Origin: Pleurodeles waltl
Lineage: Eukaryota; Chordata; Amphibia; Caudata; Salamandridae
Reading direction: 5' to 3'
Length of the DNA: 64,000 bases
Assembly: GCF_031143425.1 (NCBI RefSeq)
Contig: NC_090445.1
Location: 1,578,308,049 to 1,578,372,048, forward strand
In this document: one piece after another, positions 1-11,317 of the stretch
How positions within the stretch are numbered: position 1 is the first letter of the stretch
Layout: each line of letters starts with the position of its first letter
The notes under the pieces: model-generated
What the model saw: only the letters and a program-made list of their open reading frames with translations
Databases searched by the model: none
What the model was told of the DNA's origin: nothing
Position numbers and translations under genes: made by a program

Positions 1-13
1 ACTTGAGAAAAGA

Positions 14-735
14 GTGCACATTCCTAAAACTCTGGTAAAGGATTACAAGAGGGAGTATGACGTATACTTGTGGTTTAAGGGGTATGAGTCAGCTCTTCAC
101 ATGAATCTGGTTCCTGAGGTACAGTGCGGGGCAGGTCTGTGGAAGCACTTTGAGGTAGATGGGAGGGACAACTTGACAACCTTAGCGGATCATCTGGCTC
201 ACCTACTGTTCCATGAAGGACACCCTACTCACTAGATATGGTCTTACTCCACAACAGCTCAAGGAGAGATTCAGATCTTATAATAAGGGGGATTCTCAAA
301 CTTGGTTATAATGTGTTTATTCATTCTTCAGAGCACTGAATGGTTGGGTGAAGAGCAATAAGGTAATAGATTATGAGGGGCTCTATCGTTTGATTGCATG
401 GGAGCACTTCTACAGTCTTTGTTTTCCAGAGCTGTGCCAGCACATAATTGACAGCAAGCTAACTGAACAAGGGAAGCTTGCCCAGGAAGTTGACCAGTGG
501 GAGAGCACCAGGGTCCAAAGGAAGTATGGAGAAGACTCTGCAAGGGTGGGCAGGGTCCCCATCAGAAGAAGTGGGGAGGGGTACGGGTAAACAGGGGTAG
601 TTATTTAAAGAGCCCTAACCTAGTTCCCAGGGTAAGGATTCCCAGTCTCCAGGTGAGAAGAAGGCATGGGTCTCTACAGGGAAGCCTGCAGAGAGAGGTC
701 CCTGTGAGTGCAATGCATGTGTTCAGGTGGGTCCC
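14..735 (+). pseudogene. gag remnant of the Gmr1-like element
   Basis: Two separate frames carry gag-like sequence. The first (14-235) reads KTLVKDYKREYDVYLWFKGY and ends at a stop. The second (348-590) contains FYSLCFPELCQHIIDSK, followed by KLAQEVDQW, a helical motif like the SCAN-related capsid segment of vertebrate gypsy gag proteins. Near 701-735 a cysteine cluster (C-E-C-N-A-C-V-Q-V-G) resembles a broken CCHC zinc knuckle that has lost its histidine and last cysteine. Frameshifts and stops separate the pieces. Gag would form the intracellular particle. The assignment rests on position before the protease and on these motifs. Confidence 0.6.
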
Positions 736-1065
736 ATGAGGAGGGATTCCAAGGGTCCCAAGCGGGTACCTGCACCCATTTGTGCACAGTCACAAGGTTT
801 GGCCAGTGTAACACTTGAAGAGGAGTTAGTTCCAAGAGAAGGGTGGGAGCCAGTTCAGATGACCCTTGTCTCACTAGTGGACAGTGAGATGGTCATGAGG
901 TACCTTGTGCCTGAGAACACTAAAGAATACAAGCAATGGGTGACCATCAATAGACAAAGGTTGGAGGCTCTGAGAGACACTGGAGCCAGTGTGACTACTG
1001 TTAGATGTCACCTTGTGTCTGAAGAGCAGGTGGTCCCTAATGTACGTCACAATGTAGTGCTGTAG
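727..1065 (+). pseudogene. Retrotransposon aspartic protease remnant
   Basis: This 112-codon open segment contains LEALRDTGASVTTV, with the catalytic Asp-Thr-Gly triad at nt 976-984. That matches the active-site loop of retropepsin-like proteases, which act as homodimers to cut the gag-pol polyprotein. The reading frame stops at 1063-1065, before a complete protease fold, and similar sequence continues in another frame (about 1070-1200). It sits between the gag remnant and integrase, as expected. Confidence 0.75.
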
Positions 1066-1488
1066 ACAACTCAGAGCGCCTGTGTAAGGTGGTGCAGGTT
1101 CCCTTTGAGGTCAGCTATGACTCAAACAGTGCCTGTTGATTGTCTGCTAGGTAATGACCTGGAGGATTCCCCTTGGAGTGAGGTGAAACCCCCGGTCACA
1201 CTTGGAGATGTTGGGTCTGCCACGGTGAGCATGCATGACCACCTGGTCTGTGGCAGCCTGTAAGGGTGATCAGGAGGCCCTGGAGCCTGAGAGAGTGGCC
1301 CAAGTGCCAGCCAGGAAGAGGAGGGCAAGGGGCACTGGAAACCCGCCCCAGAAGTTCCCATGGTCCGGGAGGAGGATGAACCTGAGGTGGACACCCCAGA
1401 GCCTACAGGGGAACAAGTGGCTGAACGGGGGATGTGCCCGAGCTGACCGATTGGCAACAGGAACGGGGTCCCACCAGGGAACAGTTCT

Positions 1489-2867
1489 GTGAGACACAGA
1501 AGTCATGCCCTTCCCTTGAGGGTCTGTGGCGACAGGCGGCAGGCGGCAGACCAGACATGTGGCAAGGAGTCTGGATCAAACTGGATTTACTGGGAGGATG
1601 GCCTCCGATGTAGTGAGCCTAAAGTTGCGGAGCCTGGAGCAGCACGTGTACTGGTGGTACCCAAAGTCTTCAGAACCTTCCTACTGGGGGTAGCTCATGA
1701 TGTGCCATTGGTAGGACATTTGAGGCAGGACAAGTCTTTTGAGAGGATTGTCACCCACTTTTACTGGCCCCAAATGCACAGGCACTATGACACCTATTGT
1801 AGGTATTGCCAAATTTTCCAGGCAAGTGGCAAGAGTGGGGGGAGATGTAGGGTTCCCCTCCAACCATTCCCTGTGGTCAGCACTCCTTTTGAGCGGGTGG
1901 GAATTGACAATGTGGGGCCTCTGGACCCCAAGACAGCCATGGGAAACAGGTTTATCCTAGTCTTGGTGGACCATTCCACCCAGTTCTCCGAGGCCATCCC
2001 TCTGAGGTCAGTGACAGCCCCCATGATGAGGTGGGCACTGCTGGGGATTTTTACCTGCATGGGGTTCCCCAGGGAGATGGTATCTGACCGGCGTACCAAC
2101 TTCATATCTACCTATATAAAGTCTTTGTGGAAGGAATGTGGGGTAACCTACAAGTTTACCACTGAAAGTTTAAACCCTACCCTGAAAGGCATGATTATGG
2201 GTCTGTCAGAACTCATGAGGCGTAAGTGGGACATCTCTTGATCTGCCTTCTCTTTGCCTACAGAGAGGTTCAGCAGAAGGCACTTGTTTTAGCCCCTTTG
2301 AGCTGCTACATGGCCACCCTGTGAGGGGGACCTCTGAGTCTGGTGAAGGAGGGATGGGGGAAAGCTCCTAGTAGGCCCCCACAGGACATGTTTAGCTACA
2401 TGCTGGCCTTTAGAAAACTGACTGCCCACATCAGGAAACTTTCTCAGGGGAACTTACAAGCCAGCCAGGAGGACATGAAAGGGTGGTATGACAAGAATTC
2501 CACTCTGGTTGAGTTTCAGCCTGGCCATAAAGTGTGGGTTATGGCCCCAGTGGAGCTTCATGCTCTCCAGGACAGGTGGACTGGGCTTTTTGAAGTGGTG
2601 GAACGAAAGAGTAATTCCACCTATTTGGTGAACTTGCAGATTCCCAGAAAACCTTTAAGGGTCCTTCATGTGAACCGTCTAAAGCCATATTTTGAGAGGT
2701 CTGAACTGACCATGCTCTTGGCAACAGAGGATGTGGTGGAGGAGAAGAGTGAACCTCTTCCTGACCTCCTGTCTGCCCAAGACAAAGATTGGTCTGTGGA
2801 GGAAGTGAACCTCTCCCCCACACTAACCCTGGAACAGCAGTGGGACTGTCGCCAGTTGCTGAGGTAG
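1489..2867 (+). pseudogene. Integrase remnant located upstream of RT
   Basis: The first segment (1489-2241) carries an HHCC zinc-binding domain, with His at residues 70 and 77 and Cys at 104 and 107 of the open segment. The RNase H-like core follows, with catalytic Asp at residue 140 (GIDNVGPL) and residue 200 (VSDRRTNF). The third acidic residue, normally in a PQTxGxVER context about 35 residues further on, is gone; the sequence there reads ESLNPTLKG. A second frame (2343-2867) supplies the C-terminal part, including GHKVWVMAP and LFEVVERKSNSTYLVNL, typical of the SH3-like/GPY region. The frame break and lost Glu make it inactive. Its position before RT defines the Gmr1-like order. Confidence 0.85.
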
Positions 2868-2907
2868 TTTGCCTCTCTGTTGTCCTTGACCCCAAGGGGT
2901 TACTCAT

Positions 2908-3755
2908 TTGTGTACACATGATGTGGACACTGTGGACAGTCCATCTGTGATGCATAAGAGCTACAGGATGGCTGACAAGGTTAAAGCCAGCATCAAAGAT
3001 GAGGTTTCTAAGATGCTAGCATTAGGGGTGATAGAGTTCTCCAATAGTCCTTGGTCCAGCACAGTGGTTTGGTTCCAAAGGCTGCTGCCCCCGGTGTCAC
3101 TCCTGAACTCAGGTTCTGCATGGACTTCGTGGACTCAGAGCCATCACTAAGACTGACATGTACCCCATCCCCTGAACTGATGAGCTCATAGATCAGCTAG
3201 GAGCTGTCAAGTTCCTCAGCACGTTTGACTTAACATCTGGGTATTGGCGGATTGCATTGACTGATGGGGCGAAAGAGCGGTCAGCATTTTCAACTCCAGA
3301 GGGGCACCACCCTTTCAGGGTAATGCCCTTTGGGTTGAAAAATGCCCCTGCCACCTCTTAGAGGCTGGTCAACCAGGTTTTGGCTGGGCTGGAGGATTTC
3401 AGTGACGCCTACTTGGATGACATTGCAGTGTTTAGCTCCAGCTGGGATGAACACCTACACCACCACCTCTGTGAAGTGTTGAAGGCCCCGCAGAAGGCAG
3501 GCCTCACTATTAAGGCTTGTAAGTGCCAAATAAGGCAGGGATCCGTGGTGTGCCTGGGACACCGGGGGGGTGGGGGGGGAAGTCACCAGGTAGCCCTACT
3601 ACAACCCAAAATTGATGCTATTCTAGATTGGGAACCCCCAAGACCCAGACAGAGGTGAGAGCCTTCTTAGGTCTCACTGGGTGTTACAGGAGGTTTGTCA
3701 AGGGATATGGCACCATTGTTGCCACTTTGACAGAGCAGACTTCCAGGAAGCAGCC
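2908..3755 (+). pseudogene. Reverse transcriptase remnant (YLDD motif)
   Basis: Pieces in more than one frame give the gypsy RT pattern: IKDEVSKMLALGVIEFSNSP (about 2990-3055), a finger/palm segment KFLSTFDLTSGYWRIAL (about 3210-3260), the MPFGLKNAPATS motif (about 3325-3358) followed directly by a stop, and the catalytic YLDD at 3410-3421. A thumb/connection segment with [10 protein letters not shown] ends near 3655, and [18 protein letters not shown] follows in a shifted frame (about 3660-3710). The stop and frame changes mean no intact polymerase is encoded. A G-run near 3566-3580 coincides with one frame disruption. Confidence 0.85.
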
Positions 3756-3774
3756 CAAGAAAGGCACCCAACTT

Positions 3775-4145
3775 CTCCAAGGAATTTGTTGTGCAGACTG
3801 ACACTTCAGAGCATGGTGTGGGGGCAGTTCTAGCACAGCTAAACGAAGAGGGCCTGGACTAGCATGTAGCCTTCATTAGTAGGAGGTTACTTCCCCGGGA
3901 ACAGAAGTGGAGGGCAATTGAGAGAGACGATTTTGCTGTGGTCTGGGCACTGAAGAAGCTAAAACCCTACTTGTTTGGGACTTGTTTCTGAGTTCAGACA
4001 GACCACAGGCACCTCAAATGGTTAATGTAGATAAGGGGTGGGAACCCAAAACTGTTGCGGTGGTCCATCTCCCTATAGGGAATGGACTTTGCAGTGGAAC
4101 ACTGCCCTGGTACAGAACACACCAAAGCTGATGGTCTGTCCTGAT
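3775..4145 (+). pseudogene. RNase H remnant
   Basis: The segment begins with [18 protein letters not shown], the start of the gypsy RNase H domain with its first catalytic Asp. It continues through HVAFISRRLLPREQKW, ERDDFAVVWALKKLKPYL and TDHRHLKWL, and finishes with VEHCPGTEHTKADGLS. Several in-frame stops lie between these pieces. RNase H would remove the RNA strand during reverse transcription. It is the last recognisable coding part before the 3' LTR. Confidence 0.8.
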
Positions 4146-5154
4146 TCTTCCACCTTAGTGATGTGAACCACCTTCATTTTTGATGGTTTTTGGTACTCTG
4201 GGCACCTTATCACCACTGACCAGTTCTAAAGTGCAAGTGCTCCCTCTATTAATTGTGATGATGATTGGTTAACCCTGATTGGCATATTTGATTTACTTTT
4301 AAGTCCCTAATAAAGTGCACTAGAGGTGCCCAGTGCCCGTAAATCAAATGCTGGTAGTGGGCCTGAAGCACTGATTGTACCACCCACATGAGTAGCCCTG
4401 TAAACATTTCTCAGACCTGCCACTGCAGTGTCTGTGTGTGCAGTCGTACACCACCAATTCGACGTGACAAGTGTACCCACTTGCCATGCCAAAACCTTCC
4501 CTTTTACTACATGTTAGTTACCCCTGTGGTAGGCCCTAGGTAGCCCCATGGGCAGGGTGCAGTGTATTTAAAAGGTAAAACATGCACTAGTGTGTTTTAC
4601 ATGTCCTGATAGTGAAATCCTGACACATTTGTTTTTCACTATTGCAAGGCATATCTCTCCTATAGGTTAAGATGGGTACTGCCTTTAAATATCTTTTAAG
4701 TGCAGTTTCCAATTGGGAGCAGATAGACATATTGAGATTGGGGGTCTCTGAATTCACAATTTAAAAATATATCCTTTGGTAGAGTTGGTTTTTAGATTGC
4801 CTGTTTGAAAATGCCACTTTTAGAAAGTGGGCATTTTCTTGCTTAACCTTTCTGTGCCTCTGCCTGCCTGTGGAATCCACATCTGGGGCAGGTTGATATT
4901 TGGGCAGTTTGTGAATTCCCTCTAGACAGTGACACAAAGGGAGCTGAGGTGTGTCCTGCATACCCTGATGAGTCTCCTGGGCTAGAGTGGGGAGGGAGGA
5001 GCTGACACTTACAGCTCAAAGGCTGTGCCAGTCCTTGCACAATGCAGTCTCCAACCCCCTGGTGTGTGTCTGGGGCCAGGCCTGGGCAAGCCAGGATCTT
5101 GTAAACAACAGAGACTTTCCTTTGAAGTTTGCCTACTTCAAAGGCAGAAATGAG

Positions 5155-5160
5155 TATAAG
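5155..5160 (+). promoter_or_regulatory. Candidate TATA box in LTR A
   Basis: TATAAG lies about 1 kb into the LTR. The equivalent site is TATAAG at 55861 in LTR B and TATATAAA on the - strand at 59424-59431 in LTR C. Conservation of a TATA element at the same relative position in three copies supports it as the core promoter of the family. Confidence 0.5.
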
Positions 5161-6180
5161 TAGTGGACCCAAAACATCAGACTTTTAGAATACTTTTAGA
5201 TCAAGAGGAACCTCTGACATGAGAAGTGCTGAAGAACTGGAGGAGGAGTACTGTCCCTTTGCTGTGTGTGCTTTGTTGGATTGGCCTGCAGTTGCTGCTC
5301 CTGCCTTAAAGAGGACAAAGACTGGACTTTGCTTTGTCTCCTGCTTGTGAAGATTCTACAAGGGCTTGCACTGAGGTTGCCCCCTCTTCTGAAGTCTCAA
5401 GTCCATCAAAGACTTCATCTGCCAGCACCTGGGATCTCTTGCTGAGACCCCTCATCTGCCAAGTGGTACCACATCCAGTCCCTGGGCCCTTGAAAGGAGA
5501 AGCTGGTGCACCCAAGGTGAAACTCCACGCACCAGAGAAGAGGCAAAAAAATCGACACAGTGCCTGCACAGTGGCTGAAAAATTGATGCACCGTTAGTAA
5601 AATCGACATATCGCCATCTCCGCATAGATTAATCACTGCTGTGCATCTGGATTTTCCATGCATCGTCCCTGGGCATCAAAATCTACAACATCTCCGCACC
5701 CATCTGAGGCTGCTTTTCTGGAAATTGACTCATCTTTTCCCCATTTGAGAAAAGAATTGACGTATCGCTTGCGTGGTGGAGAAAGAATCGACACACAGCC
5801 TCACTTGCAAGTACAGAATCCACACATCGTTTGCTTTTCCGGTGCACCCTTGCCTGTGCGGCTTTATTTTTGATGCAGACCAGGTACTTTGTGCTAAAAC
5901 AATGCATACATTGATTTCTATGGATTAAGACCCTTTTTACTTTAAAAATTCATATCTCTGCTTCTGTATGTTGGATTTTGGTTGTTTTTATCTTGTTTGA
6001 TTTAGAGAAATATTGGCTATTTTTTAACTGGTGTGGAGTCCTTTTGTGATGTTTTCACTATGTTACCTTGTGTATTGTTACAAATGCTTTACACATTGCC
6101 TCTGAGATAAGCCTGACTGCTCGTGCTAAGCTACCAAGGGGTGAGCAGGGGTTATCCTAGGTGTGTATCTCCCTACCCTG

Positions 6181-6186
6181 AATAAA
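6181..6186 (+). terminator. Candidate polyadenylation signal in LTR A
   Basis: AATAAA occurs 62 bases before the LTR terminus, a plausible position for the element's polyadenylation signal. The corresponding stretch in LTR B (near 56900) no longer has the hexamer. Confidence 0.4.
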
Positions 6187-6248
6187 GTGAGGGTCCCTGC
6201 TTGGACAGAGTACCAACTGACTGCCAACCAGAGACCCCATTTCTAACA

Positions 6249-6526
6249 GGCGATTTTTCCCGAGTGCAGTGAATATTGTAGTATTGGCTCTCCTGCTGTG
6301 CTGGGAGTGCCACATGGTGGATTTCTGTGTTTTTTAGATATGAATTTATCAATTATAAGTGTTTTTGAGAAAGCTATGGAGCGTGAAGGGGAGAGCCAAA
6401 AGAATTGACTCTGATTAGGTAACAGTGTGAACAATGTGATCAGCGCTCTTATACAATAGATGGAGTTTGCGCTGTTGGCACTGAGTGCTGTGAGGGCCAT
6501 GACTGCCATGGGGCATGAGGGGGAGA
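6249..6526. other. No recognised content
   Basis: Sequence between the LTR end and the dispersed repeat at 6527. No coding potential or repeat structure was recognised. Confidence 0.4.
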
Positions 6527-6790
6527 GACAAAAGAAAAAGAAAAAATAATTTACCCAGGCTTAAATATATTGGCAATCGTGCAATTATCCATGTAACGGT
6601 GTCAGTCTGCAGGGCGGTAACAAAACCGCCCCAAGGTGGGATAGATGTAAAGCAGTTACCAATGCTATCAAAGGATTTTTGAAAGGCAAGCCCACGAACG
6701 AGTGAAAGTGATAGGCATGAGATGTGAGTTGTTAAAAGCCCACAATACTTAGAACAGGTCAAAGCACTTTCAAGCTCAACTTAAAAATGA
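6527..6790 (+). repeat. Dispersed repeat, copy 1, with a conserved stem-loop
   Basis: About 230 bases align by eye with 27555-27828 in the same orientation. Shared strings include TGCAATTA-CCATGTAAC, CCGCCCCAAGG, AAAGGATTTTTGAA and CGAGCCCATGAACGAGTG or its variant. Both copies contain a short hairpin with arms GGCGGT and ACCGCC around an A-rich loop, here near 6616-6633. No coding sequence or tRNA-like promoter was recognised, so the class is unknown. Confidence 0.65.
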
Positions 6791-7799
6791 TTAGAAATGT
6801 CCGACTACGACCTATTCCAGTACCTTATTGTGTGAGCCAACCTCTTAACATAAGTCGGTTTGCAAAATAAGTTTCTGGTAGCAAATAAACTGGACACAAA
6901 TTGTGACTGCTTTTTGCAACCACAACAATAGTACATCTGGCCTGTCGTTATTTGTGATCGCGTTTTTCTTCAGGAGTAGTGGTATGTGGTTGAAGATCTG
7001 GATGTATACAGATTTAAATTATACTATTGCTATATGTAGGAGTGTCTACTTTATCCCTGGGATGCCCGGCTCCTGGTGGAAGATGGCTGCATGGTGTACC
7101 TCTCAGGGCAAGCAATGGCAGCATTAGAACTTTCTTCTAATGTTGTTTTCTTGTGTCGATCACACAGTTCATTGAATACCCACTCGTTCACGGATCAAAC
7201 TAATGCAATGGGTGCAATTTGAATCTGACTTTTAAACCTATTTATAGCGCAAATGCAAGTTTGCTGAAAACCAGTTGTACAGCCCCTGTGTTTTATTAGG
7301 ATATAAGAAATGGTTCTAACCTTTGACCTTGTTAATTTGTGCTTACCCCTTGGACTCCAAGTGCCTACTTCTTTCTTTCAGATCTTGAGCAACAGTGTGG
7401 CTTTACGAAAGCGGGGTTGTCAGGCTAGAGAAAGGACTGTATGGTGCTCAGTATGATCGTGGCCATGTTAAAAACCTATAAAGATAGTCTAGTAGTGGGG
7501 TAAATTCTCTAGATGTTGGAGAGCAATAATTCTTCTAGGCAGTATGAAAATAGCCATGTGTGCTCTAGAATGCAGTAAGATGTAAGTCATTTGAACTTTG
7601 TTTTTTGCTCAGCTTTCCGATTTCCAATCCGAAAGTTGGCCAGGCACCATCAGGACCACGACAGGGAGGCAGAACATTCTCCCTGAGGTTACATAGAACT
7701 GGATTGGTCATAGCTCAGGAAATGTATTCGAGCGGCTGGCACACTGGACTGTCATTCTGTACCTGGTACCATGGAATTTCAGCCTGCCTTTAGAACACA
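6791..7799. other. No recognised content
   Basis: About 1 kb between the dispersed repeat and a short decayed tandem repeat. It was searched by eye for the missing first coding exon of the CAP gene and none was found. Confidence 0.4.
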
Positions 7800-8240
7800 A
7801 CTCTGTCAGATATGGCACTGGCGCAATGCACTGTCAGCTTGCAAAATGATGTACACTTTCCATTGTATAGTGCTACACTACACTGTAATCCGGCGAATGC
7901 ATTATTACACTGTCACCCGACTGTTTGTACACTACACTTTCATCATGCATGCTGCACTGCATTGATTTACTGTCACAGGTACACTGCAGAACCAGCCATT
8001 GCTACATAGCTATCCTGCACCGGTACACTGGACTCTCTTCCAGTACCTTGCACTCTGTACTCTTGTCCTGTTGTTGCCCTTCACTGTCACCCGGCCATCC
8101 AGACATTGTTTCTGTGCTGCCACTAACAGACCCCAAAGCCAACAGGCTACTAGCACACTTTACCACACCCAGCTACTGTGCTGTCAATTGGCCACTGGCA
8201 GAGTCAATCATCCACTAGCTTCCAGCACTGTCACTCAAAT
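7800..8240 (+). repeat. Degenerate CACTGTCACC tandem repeat
   Basis: Variants of CACTGTCACCCG and TACACT recur every 20-30 bases, for example near 7862, 7907, 7930, 7968, 8027, 8083 and 8228. This is a decayed short minisatellite running up to the acceptor site of the CAP exon. Overlapping open frames here are by-products of the repeat. Confidence 0.55.
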
Positions 8241-8283
8241 CCCAGTAGTGGTCTGGAATTAACACACAGTTTTTTTATTCCAG

Positions 8284-8502
8284 AAAAGGATAGCAGTGCA
8301 TTTGTGAAAGAGCTTCTGAATGAACATAACAAGTACCGGAGTCTACACAGAGCAGGACCACTGCAAGTCAACACAGGCCTCTGCTTGGAAGCCCAAGCCT
8401 GGGCCAACCACCTGATGAGCATCCGAGCCCTGCAGAACAGTGACACCAAGTACGGGGAGAACCTCTGGTACCGGTGGGGCACTGACATCAGCATGCCCAC
8501 AG
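8284..8502 (+). CDS. GLIPR2-like: CAP-domain protein, GLIPR2/GAPR-1-like, coding exon 2 (partial gene)
   Basis: A pyrimidine-rich tract and CAG acceptor (8281-8283) precede 219 coding bases that end at AG|GTAGGT (donor at 8503). The exon starts and ends in phase 1. It encodes the N-terminal half of a CAP domain: FVKELLNEHNKYRSLHRAGP matches the first helix, LCLEAQAWANHL the second, and KYGENLWYRWG holds the conserved Glu of the CAP tetrad. GLIPR2/GAPR-1 is a small Golgi-associated cytoplasmic-face protein; vertebrate members lack a signal peptide, and none is visible here. Against the human protein the loop before GEN is about five residues shorter, and the tetrad His (KHS in human) is Asn (QNS). 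The first exon, encoding only a few residues in the family, was not found. Confidence 0.85.
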
Positions 8503-8675
8503 GTAGGTAAAGTTTCTATGCAGTCTGGTCTATGGTAATGTGTGGCCTTCTAGCAGACATGTTTCTCACATAGTACTCAATAAATGTAGCACAGGTTCAC
8601 ACCTTGAGATTACTGTATTTAGCCTTAAACACAGACTGGAGTAGATCATGTGGGCAGTAAGCAGACAATTACGTG

Positions 8676-8838
8676 CCTGATTCAGAGTTTTGTGTTTGGG
8701 GTACTCCATCATAAACATTAAATATATCCCGTCTGCCTAGTTATACATGTGTTTACATACTGATACACTTATAACTAGATACACGGCATATGAGTCACAT
8801 AGTAATGAGGTACCCCATCTGCTAAACTCTGAATCAGG
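8676..8838. mobile_element. MITE with CCTGATTCAGAGTTT termini
   Basis: A 163-bp element whose first 15 bases, CCTGATTCAGAGTTT, are exactly inverted at its end (AAACTCTGAATCAGG). Inner sequence is also partly inverted (GGGGTACTCC near the left end, GAGGTACCCC near the right). A relative with CCTGATTTAGAGTTT termini is at 37627-37776. It has no coding capacity. The superfamily is not determined, because no clear target duplication was found. Confidence 0.75.
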
Positions 8839-9474
8839 GCCTGTTTCTGAAGAACTATCCGAACTTTTTGCAGGCAAAGAGTGTCCTTTGATTTCTGCCT
8901 AAGGAATCACTAATCCATGTCATCATCTCTACCCAGCTCTGCAACAGTTGATTGTGGGTTTCACCCCAAAATCGAGACACACATGAATGTATATGTGAAA
9001 AAGCTCAATAAGAACTATAATACAAAAGGTGTAGTTTTAGATTGCACATTCATGCTAAAGAGTCACTCTGAGCGTTTGACACAGCTGGGATGGGAACAGA
9101 TGTACATACACAGCACAAACAGCCACACATACGCAACATGACAACAAATATCGGTGCAAATGCAAGCTGATGCTCTAAGTTGGTTAACTCTGATCTGGAC
9201 CTTTGACAGCCAACTTATCACCGGAACACACAGCAACTGACATTAGCTCTAGCTAGTGGATCATCCTTATAATCACATCTGTCACACAGTTCCAATGGCT
9301 CCTCTTGCCAGCCCGCACCATCTTCAACACCAGCTGCATCATATGGAAAACCATCATAACCGGCACTCCACTCATCCTAAAGACAAGCTCACCATCTCTG
9401 GTGGTTCTCAGCACACCAGCAGCCTGCAGACTACTAAGTGTTGAAAAAAACTGAAAAAACACAGACAACATGAA
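8839..9474. other. No recognised content
   Basis: Intronic sequence between a MITE and a LINE fragment. No coding, palindromic or tandem structure was recognised. Confidence 0.4.
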
Positions 9475-9700
9475 TTTTCCATCAGTGTACCTAGGATCCC
9501 GATTATCATCCCTGTATCCATTCAGGACCGCCCCAATGCTGCTCCAATTTAGGAAAGAGTTGAAGTCTCACCTCTTTACAGAGCATTACATCATAATACA
9601 TTAATCGTCCTCAACTTATGTTCCTCTCCTTTTACTCACCAACTTTAAGATTGCCTTCGACCATGTACAGCTCTCCACTGCCTTTTGGCTAGGTTTGCGT
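9475..9700 (+). pseudogene. 3' fragment of a non-LTR retrotransposon (L2/CR1/Rex-like)
   Basis: Around 9535-9595 the + strand reads LLQFRKELKSHLFTEHY, resembling the C-terminal FRKxLKTHLF signature of vertebrate L2/CR1/Rex-type polymerases. The following TCTCCACTGCCTTTTGGCT is in the place of such an element's 3' tail. Only the last few tens of codons are present, as expected for a 5'-truncated insertion. No target duplication was identified. Confidence 0.5.
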
Positions 9701-11317
9701 CATAGATATACCACATACAAGCATAGAATATTTGACAGCTTAGCTTGGTTAAGAGTCAAGTCCTAATATACCAAACCATTCTCCATTTAAGGCAGCTCTT
9801 GCGGAGTTGTATTTCAGGTCCCCCAAACAGAGTCTGGGCCAGAAGCAACAGAGTCACCTGCCAAGCAAGAATAGAATGAACGGTTTAGAAAACTAAACAA
9901 AGGTGCAATTTGCTTAGTGGGTGAATATGTAATGATGAAATGAGCTTGTTATAGTGGGAAGCATAAAAAATAATGTTACAAGTGAGGGTTGTTGTAAATG
10001 ACTGATGGTGAATCAGTGGTGTATCCAGTTCGCTTTGTCCTGGGTGGGTACCGATGTAGGCTAGTGGTGTTACTGCGTAAGGTTATGAGTGATATGAACG
10101 GTCGACTTGTAGTAAGCGTAAATACTAATTGTGGCAAGTGGGTGAATGAGTTAAATTTCGAGTATGTTATGTTGATGCCCCAGGTGAGTTGTAAATAAAA
10201 GATATATGATACCGAAACACATAACATTTAGTTTGTGTGGTTACATGAAGAGTCGTTAAAAAATACTTCACAAATTCCAGTGGCTTGTTTGCGAGTTGTC
10301 TCAAATATTGATACAGATCTTGATGGTGAATTCATACACAACAAATGTGAACCTTTCGGTTTATGATCAGCTTCCACCCTATTTGTAGTGGGTGTAGGAT
10401 ACCATGTGAGCACCTTTGTTTTTTTAATTTCCTACTACATTGCTGGTACTTGATCCCAACTTTGTTTTCTCCGGATATGCGATTATGTAACCACAGCTAC
10501 CAAAGTGCTTTGTATTTGAGAGGTAGGTAAGTTGGGGTGAGTGAACGGTAAGGAAATGATGCTGAGTGTATGGGTAGATAGGTTTGTGTATGCGAGTGAC
10601 AAAATGCCATATCAGTGTGGGGGGTTGTTAGTAAACAAATGTTGAGGCAGTAGTGTCTGTACATGAGTGATTTTTCTTATAGAGGGATCATTTAAGTTGT
10701 TCTGGCTTTGATGCATGAAATATAGTGGTTCTTTGTAATGCGGACACGTATCATGCAGTATTGTAATGGGTGCAAAAGGGGATTGACAAAACAAGTACAC
10801 GTTGTCTGCAAACATTTTCACATCGCATGTAATCCATTTTCTGGTGTTGAATCATACAGCCAGCACTGGCTACAAGTGGGTTGCGAATTTGTAGTGGAAA
10901 TGATTTAGAATTCCCAGTGGGCCATGCACTAAAATATGTATTTTAATATTCCTGAAGCCACAGAGCCATCCAAATGAGAACCTGGCTTATGATCGCACTT
11001 AGTTACCGAGATATTAAACAAAGACTCTTGAAAGACGGGATCTATAAATGAATTCACTGTTAGTAGAAAGAAAGTACTCCAGAGAAAAAGATGATGGCTC
11101 TTTAAAATAATGCAACCGATTACACAAGCAAATAACTATTGTTATGCTTGTTTATGTTCTTCCCTGGAACTATTTAAGCAGATTTTATGTAAGAGGTGTA
11201 CAAGGACACCACATTGAAATGTTGGTAAGGCCAGCTTTGAGGCAAGCATTGCAAAACAGTTAGGTGAAATGAGTGGCGTGGTGTTCTCATCTCTTTTCAT
11301 GGTGTTAATGTTGAGGC
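9701..11317. other. No recognised content
   Basis: About 1.6 kb of AT-leaning intronic sequence. Open frames are short and resemble no family I know. No tandem or inverted repeat was evident. Confidence 0.4.

Larger units (their letters stand above)
1..6248 (+). mobile_element. Decayed Ty3/gypsy LTR retrotransposon, Gmr1-like domain order, 5' end outside window
   Basis: Protein remnants on the + strand occur in the order gag (14-735), aspartic protease (about 727-1065), integrase (1489-2867), reverse transcriptase (2908-3755) and RNase H (3775-4145), followed by a 3' LTR ending CTAACA at 6248. Integrase lies upstream of reverse transcriptase, the reverse of ordinary Ty3/gypsy elements and the order known for the Gmr1-like group of deuterostome gypsy elements. 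Frames shift repeatedly and in-frame stops interrupt RT and RNase H, so the copy is dead. The 5' LTR would lie left of the window. Homologous LTRs at 54814-56967 (+) and 58323-60481 (-) show the family was active here more than once. Confidence 0.85.
4162..6248 (+). repeat. 3' LTR of the Gmr1-like element (copy A)
   Basis: From about 4190 to 6248 this sequence aligns by eye with 54900-56967 (+) and, reverse-complemented, with 58323-60430. Shared blocks include TAAAGTGCACTAGAGGTGCC near the 5' side, GTATAAGTAGTGGACCC near 5154, and the 3' terminus AGACCCCATTTCTAACA. The 5' boundary at the TG near 4162 is uncertain because the first hundred or so bases differ from the other copies. A central stretch (about 5500-5870) is a degenerate tandem array of ATCGACRCATCG-like units not shared with the copy at 54814. 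Confidence 0.8.
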
